A stretch of DNA of 64,000 nt from Loktanella atrilutea (lineage in GTDB: Bacteria > Pseudomonadota > Alphaproteobacteria > Rhodobacterales > Rhodobacteraceae): NCBI RefSeq assembly GCF_900128995.1, contig NZ_FQUE01000001.1, positions 806,001 through 870,000 on the forward strand, read 5' to 3'. The position numbers and the translations under genes were made by a program. The notes beneath the pieces were generated by a model. It had not been told where the DNA came from. It was given only the letters and a program-made list of their open reading frames with translations, and searched no databases. This document shows positions 61,624-64,000 of this stretch, piece after piece. Each line of letters begins with the position of its first letter. Within the stretch, counting starts at the first letter, position 1.

Positions 61624-61670
61624 ACACTACATCTTGTATCGGTTTGCTCGACCTCCACAAACTGACGTAT
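61624..61670 (-). promoter_or_regulatory. Two candidate NrdR boxes upstream of nrdJ
   Basis: ACACTACATCTTGTAT (61624-61639) matches 13 of 16 positions of the NrdR-box consensus ACACWATATATWGTGT. A weaker copy, CCACAAACTGACGTAT (61655-61670), matches about 9 of 16. The start-to-start spacing is exactly 31 bp, the in-phase spacing known for paired NrdR sites. They lie 90-136 nt upstream of the nrdJ start, so ATP/dATP-sensing repression of nrdJ by NrdR is likely. Confidence 0.7.
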
Positions 61671-62409
61671 CTGGGCCGAGGGGGTCAACTCGATTTTGCA
61701 GGGTTGAGGCAGGTAATTGCGCTTGACTGACACGCTGCTACGGGTGCGGGTGATTCATCCCGGTGGTTGTCCACAGTCTGCAACCGCCCCTGATCGACGG
61801 AAAATCACGGCGGGTCGCCGACTTAGGGTGCATCCGTCCCTGACGGCCCTTCCGATCAGGTCGGCTATCTTGTGGTGTGCGCCGGCTGCATCACTTCTGC
61901 ACAGGTGACGGGCATTCGATCGCACCTGCCGCTTCTGAAGGCAGAACGATTCTCGAGCAGCGCGAATCGAGGAATATGAATGTCCCGGCTTTTCGTATTG
62001 GGTGGCGCGCGTCAGGATTTGTTCGTGTCGTTGAAACGGTCCTGCCATACGATACGCATCACGGCTTCCTCGACAGTCGGATCGGGGTCATCGCGTGTAT
62101 CGCGGGTCGCATGAAACCTCACGCAGGAACAGTCAGAGGCTGGAATGGTGCGGCCGCATGTGCAGCCCCTGTTCGGTATCTCGCGCGCTGCAATCCGTCG
62201 TGCCATCTGCAAAACCCTCATCAACCTCGGGACGTCCAGGATGGGGGCAAACCGTGAACATGCCCCTAAGATTACCGTATCCGCCCGCACATCCGGACCG
62301 ATGATACCTCTGGCAAGGGCTGCGTCAATTCTGGAGAAGGGCCTTTACCGGGTGCCACAGACTGGTCAGCCGATATCGAGGGGTTGGTAGCTCATAAAGC
62401 GAGAGGAAA
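61671..62409. other. Long intergenic region between nrdJ and tRNA-Val, no supported gene
   Basis: About 740 nt. Short open frames exist on both strands, such as 62012-62290 on the minus strand (92 codons, four Cys) and 61877-62257 on the plus strand, but neither has a convincing ribosome site or family. Base composition is less G+C-rich than the flanking genes. I see no strong hairpin with a U tract. It may hold the distal nrdJ promoter, a decayed gene or an unrecognised small RNA. Confidence 0.5.
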
Positions 62410-62484
62410 TGGTGGGTGATAAGAGATTTGAACTCCTGACATCTTCGATGTGAACGAAGCGCTCTACCACTGAGCTAATCACCC
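62410..62484 (-). tRNA. tRNA-Val (anticodon CAC)
   Basis: 75 nt including an encoded CCA. The acceptor stem GGGTGAT (62478-62484 on the complement) pairs fully with ATCACCC (62414-62420), with discriminator A. The anticodon arm is CTTCG-TTCACAT-CGAAG, giving anticodon CAC for GUG codons. The D-arm has AGCTCAGTGGTAGAGC, and the T-loop TTCAAAT closes a five-pair stem. Confidence 0.95.
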
Positions 62485-62496
62485 TTGGGCGGTGAT

Positions 62497-62937
62497 TTAG
62501 CTGTCGTCGGCGTCCTCTGCAACCCCGGATTTCGTATTTCCCATGGCCGCAGGCGTCGCCGGGTCCTTGGTCGTGCGCAGTTTCAACGTCAGCATCTGCG
62601 CCCCCTCGCCCACATCCTTGACCTTCACGGTCTTCAGCTTTCCGACCGGCGGCAGGATCAGCTCTCCGCCGTCCGCCATGATCGCCGCGATCTCTGCCAG
62701 CGTGGCCTCGATCGCGGGCTTGGCGTCTTTCTTTTTCACACCGGATCGCGCCACGACGCGGTCGATGAAGTCGGCCTTCTTCACCGTCCCACCACCGGGC
62801 GCATCAGCGGCGGGGGCGACGACGCGCGGTGCCGGCGCCTTGGTCGCGGCAGCAGGCGCGGGTTTCACCTTGACCCGGGGGGTGGCCGGGGTGAGGCGGA
62901 CAGTGCCATCGGCGTCGGGTGCGGGCTTGTCGGTCAT
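62497..62937 (-). CDS. HU/IHF-like DNA-binding protein with disordered N-terminal extension
   Basis: 146 residues from ATG 62937 (AGGA 9 nt upstream). Residues 1-50 are a Pro/Ala/Lys-rich, probably disordered tail (VKVKPAPAAATKAPAPRVVA). Residues about 52-125 follow the HU fold: KKADFIDRVVARSGVKKKDA, KPAIEATLAEIAAIMADGGE, LILPPVGKLKTVKVKDVGEG. The DNA-intercalating beta-arm with its Pro (RNP motif) of normal HU/IHF is missing; the chain passes directly to LTLKLRTTKD. It probably binds DNA or nucleoid partners in a different manner. It lies between tRNA-Val and the lon terminator and is likely monocistronic. Confidence 0.8.
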   Translation of the reverse strand: MTDKPAPDADGTVRLTPATPRVKVKPAPAAATKAPAPRVVAPAADAPGGGTVKKADFIDRVVARSGVKKKDAKPAIEATLAEIAAIMADGGELILPPVGKLKTVKVKDVGEGAQMLTLKLRTTKDPATPAAMGNTKSGVAEDADDS

Positions 62938-63024
62938 GGAAGATTCCTGAGGGATGGGGGGCAAGATACAGGTCGCTACGGCGCGGTATCGGAGGGGATC
63001 GGGGCCGCAAGATGACGTCATTCC

Positions 63025-63055
63025 GAAAAAAGGGGCGCACCCTGCGGTGCGCCCC
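63025..63055 (-). terminator. Rho-independent terminator of lon
   Basis: GGGGCGCACC (63032-63041), loop CTGC, GGTGCGCCCC (63046-63055). On the minus strand the stem is followed by TTTTTT (complement of 63026-63031). It starts 19 nt after the lon stop codon. Confidence 0.92.
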
Positions 63056-63073
63056 CTGTCGTCATAGGGCCGG

Positions 63074-64000
63074 TCAGTGGACCCCGGCACCGCCTGTCAG
63101 CCGGGCCCGCTGTTCGGCCAGCGTCGCGGCGGCGGCAGCCTCCTCGGCGGCCTCGTCCCATTCGACGGGATCGGGCTGCCGGATCAGCGCGTGTTCCAGC
63201 ACCTCCGACACGTGGGTGACGGGAATGATCGTCAGACCTTCCTTCACGTTGTCCGGAATGTCCGCGAGGTCCTTCTCGTTCTCCTCGGGGATCAGCACCG
63301 TCTTGATACCGCCGCGCAGGGCGGCCAGCAGTTTCTCTTTCAACCCGCCGATCGGCATGGCGTTGCCGCGCAAGCTGACCTCGCCGGTCATGGCGATGTC
63401 CTTGCGGACGGGAATCTGCGTCAGGACCGAGACGATGGAGGTCACCATCGCCAGACCCGCGCTCGGACCGTCCTTCGGCGTCGCCCCGTCAGGGACGTGG
63501 ACGTGGATGTCGATCGTGTCGAACTTCGGCGGTTTCACACCGATCTTCGGGCTGATCGACCGGACATAGCTGGAGGCCGCGTCGATGGATTCCTTCATCA
63601 CGTCGCCCAGCTTGCCAGTGGTCTTCATCCGGCCCTTGCCCGGCAGCCGCAGCGCCTCGATCGACAGGAGTTCGCCGCCGACGGAGGTCCACGCCAGTCC
63701 GGTCACGACACCGACCTGGTCGTCCTTCTCCGCCAACCCGTAGCGATGCTTGCGCACGCCGAGGAAGTCGTCGAGGTTGTCCGCCGTCACCGTGACGTGG
63801 TCGTAGGTCTTCTTGGCGATCTGGGTCACCGCCTTGCGGGCGATCTTGGCCAGCTCACGCTCGAAGTTCCGTACGCCGGCCTCGCGGGTGTAATACCGCG
63901 CGATGTCCGTCAGGGCGCTGTCCTCGACCGAAAATTCCTTCGGCTTCAGGCCATGGTTCTTCATGACCTTGGGCAGCAGGTGACCCTTCGCGATCTCGCG
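63074..64000 (-). CDS. lon: ATP-dependent Lon protease (C-terminal fragment)
   Basis: The last 308 codons are in the window; the 5' part continues past the right edge, the frame being open through REIAKGHLLPKVMKNHG at the boundary. It degrades misfolded and regulatory proteins in the cytosol. The end of the AAA+ module (ARYYTREAGVRNFERELAKI) leads into the serine protease domain. The catalytic Ser is in PKDGPSAGLAM and the catalytic Lys in PIGGLKEKLLAALRGG, the Ser-Lys dyad of Lon. The C-terminus has a short Ala/Glu-rich tail (EEAAAAATLAEQRARLTG). Confidence 0.97.
   Translation of the reverse strand, partial: REIAKGHLLPKVMKNHGLKPKEFSVEDSALTDIARYYTREAGVRNFERELAKIARKAVTQIAKKTYDHVTVTADNLDDFLGVRKHRYGLAEKDDQVGVVTGLAWTSVGGELLSIEALRLPGKGRMKTTGKLGDVMKESIDAASSYVRSISPKIGVKPPKFDTIDIHVHVPDGATPKDGPSAGLAMVTSIVSVLTQIPVRKDIAMTGEVSLRGNAMPIGGLKEKLLAALRGGIKTVLIPEENEKDLADIPDNVKEGLTIIPVTHVSEVLEHALIRQPDPVEWDEAAEEAAAAATLAEQRARLTGGAGVH

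Noticed and set aside
62012-62290. 92-codon minus-strand frame between nrdJ and tRNA-Val
   Set aside because: No recognisable family and no clear Shine-Dalgarno sequence. It is mentioned as a candidate but not annotated as a gene.
1-64000. Insertion sequences, prophage genes or CRISPR arrays
   Set aside because: I saw no transposase, integrase, terminal inverted repeats with target duplications, or regularly spaced repeats.

Overview
The window looks like chromosomal DNA from a member of the Rhodobacterales (alphaproteobacteria, roseobacter-type). This is an inference from the high G+C content, the adenosylcobalamin-dependent ribonucleotide reductase NrdJ, the inositol locus with a single-domain ABC ATPase, the tripartite tricarboxylate transporter and many ATGA/TGATG gene overlaps. 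I see no insertion sequence, phage module or CRISPR array. Two tRNA genes are present: Ser(CGA) at 282-371 and Val(CAC) at 62410-62484.

Region 1 (about 0.4-30.3 kb) is an exopolysaccharide locus. A leftward operon encodes an ExoF-like export protein, two family-4 glycosyltransferases and an ExoP/BY-kinase-like copolymerase whose nucleotide-binding motifs are degraded. A divergent rightward operon encodes an ExoQ/Wzy-like polymerase, a WecG/TagA transferase, an ExoY/WbaP-type initiating transferase, a UDP-glucuronate decarboxylase and another glycosyltransferase. After a LuxR-type regulator with a degenerate receiver comes an amino-sugar module: two DegT aminotransferases, an epimerase, a Gfo/Idh oxidoreductase and two left-handed beta-helix acyltransferases. 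It is followed by a large beta-helix protein with no classical signal peptide, a HAD-membrane protein fusion, a CgeB-like glycosyltransferase, a tandem pair of GT8 enzymes and a Wzx-type flippase. Together these can make nucleotide sugars, assemble repeat units on undecaprenyl phosphate, flip, polymerise, export and perhaps trim a polymer.

Region 2 (30.3-44.2 kb) holds a prepilin-peptidase-like gene and a LysR regulator. Next is an acid-catabolism block (MmgE/PrpD, acyl-CoA dehydrogenase, CaiB CoA-transferase, HTD2/MaoC-type hydratase, AbrB-family permease), then tctA-tctB-tctC. The divergent two-component system has an 814-residue sensor kinase fused to a periplasmic binding-protein-like domain. 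Three 8-bp repeats at exact 11-bp spacing lie between tctC and the response regulator. The set suggests uptake of a carboxylic acid, CoA activation, dehydrogenation and hydration.

Region 3 (44.2-56.8 kb) is a myo-inositol uptake and catabolism operon: iolG, binding protein, permease, ATPase, a second Gfo/Idh gene, iolC, iolD, iolE, iolB and a TIM-barrel isomerase. A divergent LacI-family repressor gene is separated from it by two 14-bp palindromic operators. iolA is not in the window.

Region 4 (56.9-64 kb) is housekeeping: a DUF892 ferritin-like stress protein with a strong terminator, nrdJ with two candidate NrdR boxes, tRNA-Val, an HU-like protein with a disordered N-terminal extension, and the 3' end of lon.
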